Source of the DNA: Primula veris
Lineage: Eukaryota > Streptophyta > Magnoliopsida > Ericales > Primulaceae
DNA length: 64,000 nt
Direction of reading: 5' to 3'
NCBI GenBank assembly: GCA_963682055.1
Contig: OY821749.1
Location: 26,667,631-26,731,630, forward strand
Both the position numbers and the translations under genes were made by a program. This document shows, one piece after another, positions 24,282 to 35,601 of this stretch (the stretch's first letter is position 1; each line of letters opens with the position of its first letter). Under the pieces are notes generated by a model that was given only the letters and a program-made list of their open reading frames with translations, ran no database searches and was not told where the DNA came from.

Positions 24282-27200
24282 CTACAGTTTGGACTGGACG
24301 TTATGGCAGGTCGAATTAGATCTAGCAGGAAGTTGCAATGGTTCCCAATTTTCATCCTCGAGATTCTGAAAACACCGGTTCACCATTTCAACGGTAACCA
24401 ACTCCAGCTTAGATGGATTCCACTGTTAAAATGATAATAGCAGTACAAAAATTTCAAAACATTATGTTTTGTAAAACACTTATATATTTCATGCATTAAA
24501 GACACGGTACAAGAATAAATCTTAAGCAAAATTCCGGCAATTGACTTGACATCTCAATTTGATACAGTATACGTAATTATCCGAATTAGTAGACAGATAT
24601 AAGAAACTGTCCGTTCGTAAGATTGAATGGATTCTGTTTATCAGATGTTTTCCAGTTTTTTTGTCTAACAATATTTCCAGCTATATCGATAAAATGTTGG
24701 AACAAGTGCGATTTTGATCGTATTGAGTAGAATATCATCCTAAATCTCATACAGGCTTCCCTTGAACTTTTGCAATATCCTTGATTTTAAATTAATACGA
24801 TGGAATGGGATGTTTAATGAATTTGATGGAACAGGGTGTGCTTTTTACATTACATGTTCAAGTAAAATAAGTAGTGTATGTCTCTAAAAGATGTTCATAT
24901 CTCTTCTTGATACATCGGGCGAGCTTAATAAGTTCATTACTATATCATCCTTAAACGATTCTATTCAATCAGAATATATTATAGGATGAGCTTAATAACT
25001 CACTACAGTACTAAGTGCTTAATTTGATACCTGTGGTTTCATATCCTTTTCCACCAGCATTGCCCTTGTTCCCTGCAGTAAAATATGTTTGCCTTCAATT
25101 ACACAAAAAATTGGATTTTTTTTCCCCAATAAAACTGATTACGTTGTCTGCACCACATTTCTAACCGCTCTCACTTTGTTCATGCAATTTTAATAACAAA
25201 AAGCATATTATCCTTACCTTTTTAACACGATTTCATCAGTTAAATTGTCTAAGCTGTTTTTTTTAATACATTCACCCTTAAAAGAACTCGATTTATGTAT
25301 TTGGATTTTCAAACCAAGGTTTGAACTATGTGAGTATGGAAAAATAAGACTAACATTGCGCATAAGGTTTTGACTTCCAGTGACTCGCTTAGAGCTCGAC
25401 TATAGCTAAGCTAAGAGAAGAACCGAGTGAGAATTCTTTTATTATTAGATAACATTTAGGCTATGAAGGAGTATGTGTGGGAATTGGTGTAACCTCAAAT
25501 AAATCGTTTGTGACAGTTTTCCATATAGCATGACAAAACATATTGAACTCTCGAACAAGACATTGCTCATAGGTCTGATATCGTCCAACTCTAATCTGTA
25601 AAATTAAATAAAAATGATTAATAAGTTAGAACAAGAATTGATTTCACAGCATTGATTGAAATGTAGTCAAATTGGTGAACACTTATAAACAATGTAGGAG
25701 GGAAACAAAGTTTTGTATGATCAACTATTTAAAGCTTCTTATACCAACCCTTCCTTATAATTTTACTAGGTATTTCATTGAAAAGTCTTGAGAAAAATAT
25801 TAGACCCTGTGATTATAAATTTTACAAATAGATCAATCAGTATTAGCGTTATAGAGATCAACTTCCAAATTTCCATAATTTGTTAGTGATGTTTTGATTT
25901 TCTGTTTAGTAAAACCTTTATTTTCTTTTTGGATGAATAATTACATAAAACTAAATTAGTTAAAGTTGTTATATAACTCTAGTGGCAAGTGGCTTTTACC
26001 GATCTTAGGCAAAGTTTTAGGCCAACAGGAGAATGTGACTTCAGTGAGCTGATGGCTTGTGTTATCCACTTGTCTTTTTTGCTCATAGGTAGCTTTTCCT
26101 GAAACAAATTTGTTAAAAAGTGATTATAATTTACATATGATTTTCTTTTCCTAATCTTTTCATGTGATATATATGAAATAGGTTGTAATTATATCAGAGA
26201 CTAATATCAACTATTTATACAATGGTTTTGTAAATAAACATACCAATGCTGATAATATGTCCTCAACTTCGCCTTTAGAGAAACATGTGTTTACAGTCTC
26301 CAGCCTGAATAAATTTAGAAAAGACAATGATGGTGAGAGAAAATTAAGTATAAAAAAAAATCACAAGTAAGCTCATTGTTCTTGTCGAATTTTCAAGCAA
26401 TAACAGGCATCACAAACCTTAAATATGAGCTATCACCCACTAGTTTTACGGGCTGCGAATATCTGTTGATTATATCCCCAATGGTCTTAGTATCAAGTTC
26501 ATCCATTGAATGTTCCATTGAGGTGAGTTCCTCTTCCAGAGAAGAAATATCCTGAAATATAGTTTGCATACCAAATCTTGTAAAATATATAATATCTGAA
26601 TATTAATCAGATTTTGTAGGTGACCATGATGAATAAATATATTATGGAATAAAGGATGAAAGGAGCTTTCACTGTACAGGGATTTCAGTGACAAACTTGT
26701 TTAAAATATCACCTTAGAACAAACAAAATGAGTTGCCAGGCCACAGGCAATCATTTCTATCCCATTCAAGCGAGCTCCCGTAAGGCCAAGGTATTCTCCT
26801 ATTCATTTATAAATCACAAGAATCAGTAATAAAGGATCAAAATCAAAATAATACCAATATATTGAGCATAAATTTGGTGTGTACTTTATCAGTACACTGT
26901 ACACATCTGAAACTTGGGTAACGGAGAAACTACGAGCTTGATTGTTTCCATGTAGCGTATTACTTACATTTCTAGTAAATTTGATTGGACACGCTTAAAG
27001 TTTTTATTTTCTGGCAAATAATAATTTAAAAATGGCTGAAAAAAAATAAAAATTAAGGCTCAAATAAGCCATCTTATTGGCTTGAGAGAACTGCAGTAAG
27101 CGAATTACAAAAAGCAAATATGTATGGAGATATAAAACAAAAGATCACTTACCAAAAGAGCCAGAAAGCCTAGATAAGAAATGAGATGCACCGACATCTG

Positions 27201-30200
27201 CAAAGTGTCCTATGGTTACTTCAGGCATTGCAAACTCCTACATCAGTGAACAACAGAAAATCTTAGTTGTGTAATTACCCTGCCAGAGATAAAGTTTTAT
27301 TTAGAGTTAATCAGAAAACTTCTGTAGTTGAATGTTGGTTTTAGCATTTTTCAAGTTTTTGGGCCTAAGTTTCTAGCACTCTTTCGAGGCACAAACTAAT
27401 ATATTAGCGAAAATACGAAAAAAAAAAATACATCCATGGAGGTCACTGAAACAAAATGAAGAAAGCGAAGTACAAAAAAAAACAAGTTTTAAGCTTTTTT
27501 ATGGGTTTGTTCTGTGTGTAATATAGAAAATGGAAAAAAAGAGAACAATTATATGCATTTAGGACTGGTAGAGTACCGTTCTTTCGGTGACAATCCTGAA
27601 TCTTGAATGCATCGAGATTCCAGCACCAGCTCCCATTACAATACCGTTAAGTAGTGCAACCTAAAAATTAATAACTTCAGACCATCGGAAAATTTACAAA
27701 AAAATAAAGACGCTAAGAAATATGAACTTGTAATTTTTGAAGAGGATCAATGAAATGGGAAGTAATTACTCACAACAGGCTTCTTGTAAGTTCCAAGTAA
27801 GTAGTCCAACGTCAGATGCTTCCTGTAAAAAGCTGAACCAAAGCTTTGATCTCCTGCCAATTCATTTGTAAACACCAGAAATCAAAATTTTTCTTAAAAA
27901 TCTGAATTGATTTGTATTTCATGTTTTGCTAATTTAGCTACATTCATGGGGTCAGACATTTATTGCTATTCTGACATTTTCTTGAATTGAGTTGTCTTAG
28001 TTTGAGGTCGTATTAACATTTTCAATATAATCTTATTCTTTATAGGTTGTAAAAGCACACAAGTAGAATTGAAAAAACTAAACGAAAATATATTAGCATA
28101 ATATATAAAACAAGCACCATTAAAATAAATTTTGGAGGTGAACCTGCATTGACAATGTTCATCACTGAAGTAACATCGCCACCAGCACAGAATGCTTTTC
28201 CTTCCCCCTGAATCAAGTACCATTTATAAACATGACAAAGTGTTCAGTAAGTTTGAAAAAAAGAAATTGCAATTTGCTTTAGGCTATGTTTTAAAAAGCT
28301 TGTTTAAAGCTTAAAAAGCTCGGTTTTTTTTTCTTATTTACAAAAAATGCCGCTTTTTGGAAAAAGGTGTTTTGAGCTTTTCCAAAAAGCAGCATTTTAG
28401 TTGTGAACTTTTGTGCTTCGGCGTGAAAAACTCACTCAGTCTTTCAATTGTGCATACAAACTAAAAAGTCTACCCGAATTCTCAACAATCACATTGTAAC
28501 TTAAAGAGCGATCCGCGCACCAACTAAATTCTAACCTTCAAAATTACAAAGTTAACCGTGGGATCATTCTCATACAGTTCCAACTTTTGCAGCATTTGAC
28601 ATATCTGGAAAAAAAGATAACCAACCTTAGTTCATACTATATACTGTATTTATAATGTTTGACAGTTGGTGATAAACTCTGAAATGACTGGATGGTAGGC
28701 GTTATGATTTACTAAGTGTATATTTCGTCGAATATTCCAGATCTATGTCGCAATTTGGTTTTAACTGCCAAATTAAATTGAGCCATTTTGTCAACGAAAA
28801 AAAAAATGAACTATCGTGTGCCTCATACTTAAAAGTTAGAAATATTATAGGTGTATATACTTTGATTTATTCAAGGAAGTGAATTGATCATAACCATGCT
28901 TTTTCGGACACTGATTATCCAGCTGAAGTTTCTTATAGGGTTTCAGTTGACACTAAACGGAATGGTAAATGCTTTATATATTGCCATATCTATAGACTAC
29001 ATATGGTAAATGTGAGATTGACAAGCTAGCAGGTGATTATATATCATGGTCACTTGCCTTTCCTTTCAAGAACTTTATCTTTATTTATTTATTTATTTAT
29101 TTTAAATATGAACTTTTATCTTAATTCTTAGGTGAATTTTCTTGCATCGTAGGCTCGTAGCTACAGCCGCTACTAGTATTAAGTTAGGCAAGCTACGAAC
29201 TTAGATGAATTAAATTCCTAAAATTGCCAACTACTATATGTATAGCCGTATAGGCATAGCTATGCACACGTTCACACAAATAATCTAAAAAGTAGTAACT
29301 GGAAGTACAATAACATATATATATATAATTGATTTATAACTCTATCGTCTGTCCAAAAAATATATATTTCCTCAACAGTTGCGCATAAAACCATGAAATG
29401 ATGAATTTTACAAGATTAAATTTATAAAATATATCGAAACAATACATCTTTCTTGGAGTAACAAAACTATTCCAGTTACGTTACCAATATATAGATAGGC
29501 ACGTAGTAAATGAAAATAAGAAATATCTTTTGCCATTATTCAAGAAATTGAACAAGAATATTCAAATATAAAGTGGGTTGTTATCTTGTTGATGATCGAA
29601 AACATGGTTAAAGGCCAAAATCTGTCTGTGAAAACCTAACTGCATTTTCCAACTCATCATTATCTCAAATTTTACTTTAAAAAAACAAATATTTTTTTAA
29701 CAAAAAAATTATGAATCTAATGTTGATAATTGCACTGCTTAGGTATCATTTTTCGCTCCTAAAATTTTATTATCCTACTAACTATATTTCCCCTTTCGCA
29801 AAATCAAACATTTCTGCAAACAAGGCTTGTCATTTCGCATGTTAAATAATCCGCTAAACAGATTAGGGTCCGTTTGCCATCAGCTTTTTCGGTCAAAAAG
29901 TAGGAAAAAAACTTGCTTTCAAAAACATGTAACGAGTGTTTGACAAAAACTTAAAAAAGCTAACTTTCAACATATTAATTTTTGACATTTCTTTTGATAA
30001 ATTTCACAATATCTTATCGAAAAATAACAAGTAACCCGTCAAACATAAGAATAAAATTGTAGTTGATATACGATCAATATTCATTTAAATTCTGAAAATT
30101 ATGGAGAAAAAACTACCAAAATCTCCAAAATGTGTGACCTTTTTGCTTTTAGTTTTCTAGTTATATTTCTCCAAAATCTAGATTTTTAAAAGCTAAAAAA

Positions 30201-31811
30201 AGCAGTGATACCAAACGCATGTGACTTTTTAAAATCAAAAGTCTAAAAAAGAGAAAAAAAACTCAGCACTTTGTAGTACCATTTCATAGCTCAGGATGTT
30301 CAATTTCTTTGGTCTGTTCAGAGTCACTTTTCGTACTCCCCCAGTTTCTTCAAATATCACCTAGCCAAGATAATAGAGGATTTCAATGTTTCATTACAAA
30401 AGAACAATACTCTATTGTGTCAACAATCAACACTTAAACGAAGGAAATAAATATGAAAATATTATAGTACGTAAATAACTAAGAAGTCAGTTAACTTGTC
30501 ATGTAAAGTGAAATACGAATCTAAAAGTAACACATATCCTTAATATTTTCATTTCTGATATTAATGTTAAATAACTATATTATCCCATTACATGGACGGA
30601 AAAGAGAGAGAAGTTTAAAGATAACACTGATAATTGCAACTAACTGCTTTCTCACAGTCTGTTTGTGAGTACTTTTTTTTAGCAAACCACTCAAATGTTT
30701 TTTTACACTAATAAAATAGAGTCGGATGCAAGACATGCACGTTAAAGATGGAATTATTATTATTCTCAACTTTATAATTACTATTTCACATCTCTTTAGA
30801 GTGACTTTTAAGTACTCACTAAATCCTCAAAGTTTAACATATATGATTATTCTATGGCGAAGTTGCTATGATTAATATTCATTTTCATGAAGAAGGAAAT
30901 GTGCAAAAATCTCAAAACGGCCCTGGAATCGAATGTACAAAATGTTAGAGATTTAGGGTATGATAATCCTGGATAACTTCGAAGAATCGTGTTCGTACAC
31001 TTTCCGAACAAAGTATTTCGACCCTATTATTGCCTGGGTTCACGAAATCTTTGTGGGGATAATTCTTGAAGAACAATCTGTTTCTGGCAAGGAGAATAGA
31101 TTAGGAAATGTAGAGAGAATTTTCTTATATGTTTCTGTAACCAAAACCGAGGCCAAATGACTTCTTATATAGGAGATCAATAACCGAAACTGAAAGCAAG
31201 CAACTGTTCCGGAAAGGAAGCAACTGTTCCGAAAAGGAACCAACTGTTCCGGAAAGGAAGCAACTGTTGGGAAAGGGTCCAACTATTCAAAATTTTCCGG
31301 AAAGGAAGCAACTGTTCCGGAAAGGAAGCAACTGTTGGGAAAGGGTCCAACTATTCAAAATTTTCCGGAAAGGAAGCAACTGTTCGGAAAAATTTTCGCT
31401 CGGGGCGCTGCCCCGCACCCCGCCCGCTGTCCTGGCAGCGGGACCCCAGCCAGGGGCTCTCGCCCCTAGGACCCCGCCAAGGGCTCTGCCCCTTGGAACC
31501 CCGTTTCAATTATTCATATTCAATTATACGTTGGCTCGACGAGCGTGCACTCCGCACTTCCCTAACTCGTTTCCGAGTTTAACGCATTATTGCATCTGCC
31601 TATAATTAATCACATTACTACTAAAATACATTGATGATACTAAAATCACCAACACAAAAGATACTTGAAATCAAGAAGAAAGGAGTACACAGCAGACTAC
31701 AAATCAAATAAATCGAGAATGGAGAAAAAAGAGAGAGCTCAAGGTTAGAGTCATGTTGCAGAATTTATGAAATGGTGTGTACGTATAATGAATACTTACA
31801 TCTAAATCCAT
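24282..31811 (-). CDS. CHY1: Peroxisomal 3-hydroxyisobutyryl-CoA hydrolase, copy B
   Basis: Fourteen exons join in frame to 379 residues: 31800-31811, 30280-30360, 28536-28604, 28144-28207, 27774-27853, 27577-27660, 27153-27237, 26713-26798, 26418-26551, 26244-26304, 26000-26098, 25494-25595, 25031-25072, 24282-24422. It has the same structure as copy A, with three in-frame length changes: one codon fewer in exon 5, three more (DEL) in exon 9 and two more in the last exon. The active-site segment reads FAMPEVTIGHFADVGAS; Glu and Asp are kept but the usual Pro is Ala. The chain again ends in QSKL, for peroxisomes. No stop or frame break is seen, so both copies look able to work. Intron 1 holds a solo LTR. 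Confidence 0.94.
29876..30215. mobile_element. Probable hAT-type MITE in CHY1-B intron 2
   Basis: Extra sequence relative to copy A begins GGGTCCGTTTGCCATCAGC and ends near a CCAAACGC motif, the GGGNCCGTTTGG-type ends often seen on plant hAT MITEs. There is no coding capacity. A clear target duplication was not found, so the exact ends are uncertain. Confidence 0.5.
30943..31654. mobile_element. Solo LTR, 712 bp, in CHY1-B intron 1
   Basis: The element starts TGTTAGAG and ends ACCAACA, with TGTT...AACA as short inverted ends, and is flanked by the perfect 5-bp duplication CAAAA (30,938-30,942 and 31,655-31,659). No gag or pol is present, so it is a solo LTR left by recombination. It includes repeated GGAAGCAACTGTTCCGGAAA units (31,195-31,390) and a GC-rich part with GGGGCGCTGCCCC. 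Copy A has a single CAAAA at the matching place (near 18,775), an empty site. Confidence 0.9.
31195..31390. repeat. Short tandem repeats inside the solo LTR
   Basis: About seven copies of a 19-20-bp unit containing AAGCAACTGTTCCGGAAAGG are arranged partly as a higher-order repeat of about 66 bp that includes GGGTCCAACTATTCAAAATT. Tandem arrays like this often sit in the U3 part of LTRs. Confidence 0.85.
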
Positions 31812-31999
31812 CTTTCAAGAATATGTTCGGATGTTTTGATTCTAAAGTATATCTCTGCTATATACGTACCCTCACTTTGATCCTGCATAAAATATAACAA
31901 GAAGAGTTGAAAATTACAAAGTGAAACTGAATAAAGATAATAAATAGCAAACCTTCAAGAAATGATATTTAGAGTCGTTACTTGTGGTGTTGTTTAGTA

Positions 32000-33310
32000 T
32001 ACCTAATTCCCTAAGCATATTTATTGCATTTATTGAAAGTTGTTACTTGTTCAAGTTGGCTACAAGAATTCGGCAACCTAGTTGTAAGATCGGGTGGGTG
32101 CATCTAAAATCACGTTGCAATTTACTTAAAAATAGGGGCAACAAGCCCTACCTCACAACATTTTGCACACATGGGCTTTGTTTGTTTTGCTAATTTTTCC
32201 ATGTTGTTTTTATTACCTTTGGCTTATTTCTTGACTTTGCCATGTTTTATCTCGGTCTTACTTTTTTTTAGTAGTATTATTTCGTCATCCAACAACATAA
32301 CTTACTAAAAAATCTTAGAAAATTAAATTGGTAACAAAGGAGGAACAACAACTTGAATACTAAAATTTACAACTAAAGTTGGTTAACAAAATCCTAATTA
32401 CACCAAAAATAGTTGTAAGAAGGAGAAAAGAAGAATGAATTATTCCAACTTTTCGATGAGCGAAAACAACAATCAAAGCTGAAAACTAAAACTAGCGGAA
32501 CATGTACACCATGGTCAATTTGTGTAATCTCTCTTACAAAATGTTCTAATCAGAGCTATTTTATATTAACATAAACTCGATTGCATTTATTTATGCACTG
32601 TTACTCGCTTAGTGTTACCGATAAAACCAATTATCAATGATGTTTTTAAAGCTACATCCATCCATTAAAAAAACAAAGATATTCATATTTTATCTGGGAA
32701 TAAAGTTTTTGGTGGATATATATTCAGAACCGACAAGCATTAAAAGTTTTGGGTGGAAAGTCACACAATGCCCCTCTATTAGGAAATTAAATTTACGTAG
32801 CAAATTAAAATTAAACTTAAATAACATTTGAAACTAAGACAAAAAATATTAAGGTGACAATCTCTAAATATGCACCAATAACCAAAGGTTAGCTAAACAG
32901 TCCGCAAACTAAAGCCCAGAGATTAACATATGTAATAACATGCAAGTTTTTGAAAACTGAAGGACAAATAAAATATGATTTCCAGTTCCATTTTGAAACT
33001 AATTTATTTATTATTATCTTTCCCAAAAACAATAATGACACATAAACCTTACTAATTAATCCGTACTAGTTCAAAGTGATAATGAGCGGTACATTTTTAA
33101 GTGAATTACTGAAACCATGTTAGTCAATACACTCTCATCTCAACCTTTTGCAACCACACACACCTTAACTTGCAACTATATTACAGATAATGTACGACAA
33201 ACAAATACTATCAAAATTAACTTCCACATAATTCCTTTCTCTTCAGTAAAAAAAAATTTACATGGTGTTGATGACACAATAACGAGGAGAAAAAAAAAAG
33301 TAAACTGTTT
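32000..33310. other. Intergenic stretch between CHY1-B and the TatD gene
   Basis: No protein family is recognisable. A short segment near 32,200-32,260 (TTCTTGACTTTGCCATGTTT, TATCTCG) resembles repeats at 41,810-41,870 and is probably a dispersed repeat. The rest is AT-rich sequence without visible features. Confidence 0.45.
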
Positions 33311-35558
33311 TTAACTGGTTACACGACCACCAGCGAGAAGAGCATCTGCTGCTGAATCCAAATCATGAGGAAAGAAAACCCTGCAGATTGTAAAGTGTAT
33401 AAACTGCTGAGTTATTGCCAGTATAACATGAAATAAGCATTTACCGAATCCAGTGCAATAATTAAGAAGAAAGATACACAAAAATCTTAGAAATGGACCT
33501 TTCTGACCAACATCTCATTTCCTTGTTGAACTGTGGCCAAATTGAACGTAAGTTATTTGATCCCACCACGTCTTATTTTCTGCTACTTGGTGTGTGAAAC
33601 ATGTAGGATTGTGGCATATATGATACTGACATAGAGATCTCTCTGTACCCCGGACCATTTTATACTGTATAACTCTTAAACCTAAGCATCGCGTGGTAAA
33701 TTGTTTACATATTGTGTGCACTCTGAGCTTTTGCTATTCGACTCAACTTTTTACCTTAAATGGCCAAACATGCTAGAGTTTAAAATATAGACAATAATTC
33801 AAACTCAAATTCATTATCTGGTTTAGGCAGGGACGGATCCTTTAAGGTGCAAGAGGGGGCACGTCACGTGGTATATTGTTTACATATTATGTGCACTGTT
33901 TTTTTTTTAAGAAATATTATGTGCACTCTGCGCTTTTGCTACTCGACTCAACTTTTTACCTTAAACGGCCAAACATGCTAGAGTGCAAAATATAGACAAC
34001 AATTTAAACTCAAATTCATTCTCTGGTTTAGCCGTTCAGACTGTTTTCATCTGAAAGTTTGAGCTTCAAAACTATAAAAAATCACAGAGAATATCTTCAC
34101 TAATGTATTGACACTATAAATACAGCAGTTTTTTCTATGAATATTTCGTTGTCTATACAATTTTATTTGTGTCTTTCATCACATAGACAAGCAACATCAC
34201 AATTTCCATACTTCTTTTACAAGGTGAACTAAAATAGCTAATAAAAAAGGAATCTGATGGATAGAATGGAAATACCTGCAAGTGTTGTAATACAAGGTTT
34301 TACTCAGTTGATCAATGTCTCCAATTCCTTTACTACCAGCAACCACCTCAAGTACTTGCCTAGAAGCAATGAACATATCATTTTCAGTAATTACCAAAAA
34401 TATATAATGTAACATCCCTGACCCAATTTGGGATGTCACACGGCCGAATAGCACGTGTGGCGGCACGTGCTAGACAAATCCTAACTTAAATGAAACACAT
34501 TTCAAATAATTAAACACTAAAAACACTTAATAAAATCCTTAAAATACACTACAATATTCTCGTAAAATTCAATACACTTTACAAATTATTAGCTAGACAA
34601 CCATAATCGCAGCGGAATAAAACTAAATTTTAAGAGGTCTGTCTGGTTCCGACTAACTTGCTATCAACGCTATAAACGTGAAAATATTTTAAAAACGAGG
34701 GGTAAGCTAAAAGAGCTTAATGAGTGATAAATCTTGCAATATAATATAAGGGTCTAAAATAGGTTTTAATCATTTCTTTTGTTTCAAAAACTTATCAACT
34801 TCAATATTTAAGAAAAATTCTCAAATGCATAGAACACTTTCTTGAAAAGAATATTGTAACAATCACTAACTAAATAACTTTCAAAATAATCAATTAGACT
34901 ACCCAATTTTTTGGCGGATTCAGACTTCATGAATCTCTTTTAATTCTTACTATTTGGACTTTCCAAATCTCTTACTTTCTTTTCGGACTTCCCGAAATAA
35001 CATTCTCTCTCTTTCGGACTTCCCGAAATAACATTCTCTCTCTTTCGGACTTCCCGAAGTAACATTCTCTCTCTTTTCGGACTTCCCGAAGTAACATTCT
35101 CTCTCTTTTCGGACTTCCCGAAATAACATAAAAGGACAAATAAAAACAATAGACTTTCTTTAATAAAAATTAATTAACGTACACAATATAACTTTTCCTT
35201 TTTAGAACCAGCAACTTTGTAATGATATATACATATATAATTTTGATACTTTCAAAATATAATTTCAACATGCGAATATTTGTTAAAAATGCAATGCGAT
35301 TTTATAATAGCAAATAATAAAACCACTCACTCATTACGAAGAATCCGGAAGAACAAAAAATATTTTTCTGTACATAGTCTACTGCTTAACTTCCTCATAA
35401 ACATTTTTCTCCTTAATCAAAACATGACTTGCATATTCTTGATGTCTCTGTTTCTTTCGTTATATACATACATATATATAATTAGGATAGATATATAGAT
35501 AGACTATAGTACTGTGTAAACGTCCCAACTATGTTTTTTTTTCCATTCATTCGTGTGT

Positions 35559-35601
<43 letters not shown>

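Larger units (their letters stand above)
22455..32000. repeat. Segmental tandem duplication, copy 2 (CP33 relic plus CHY1-B)
   Basis: This is the partner of the block at about 8,245-19,130. It starts inside what corresponds to CP33 intron 3 and ends near the CHY1 leader. Relative to copy 1 it has gained a sequence near 22,633-22,895, hairpin MITEs near 23,380-23,955, an element near 29,876-30,215 and a solo LTR at 30,943-31,654. It lacks the pirin and poly(A) insertions of copy 1. Confidence 0.9.

Noticed and set aside
31040..31605. Frames of 80 and 112 codons with repeated ERKQLFRKG or FPEQLVPF text
   Set aside because: They are made by tandem repeats and GC-rich sequence of the solo LTR.
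34940..35149. 69-codon frame with repeated SPKERE-like text on the minus strand
   Set aside because: Generated by the 30-bp minisatellite inside the solo LTR.
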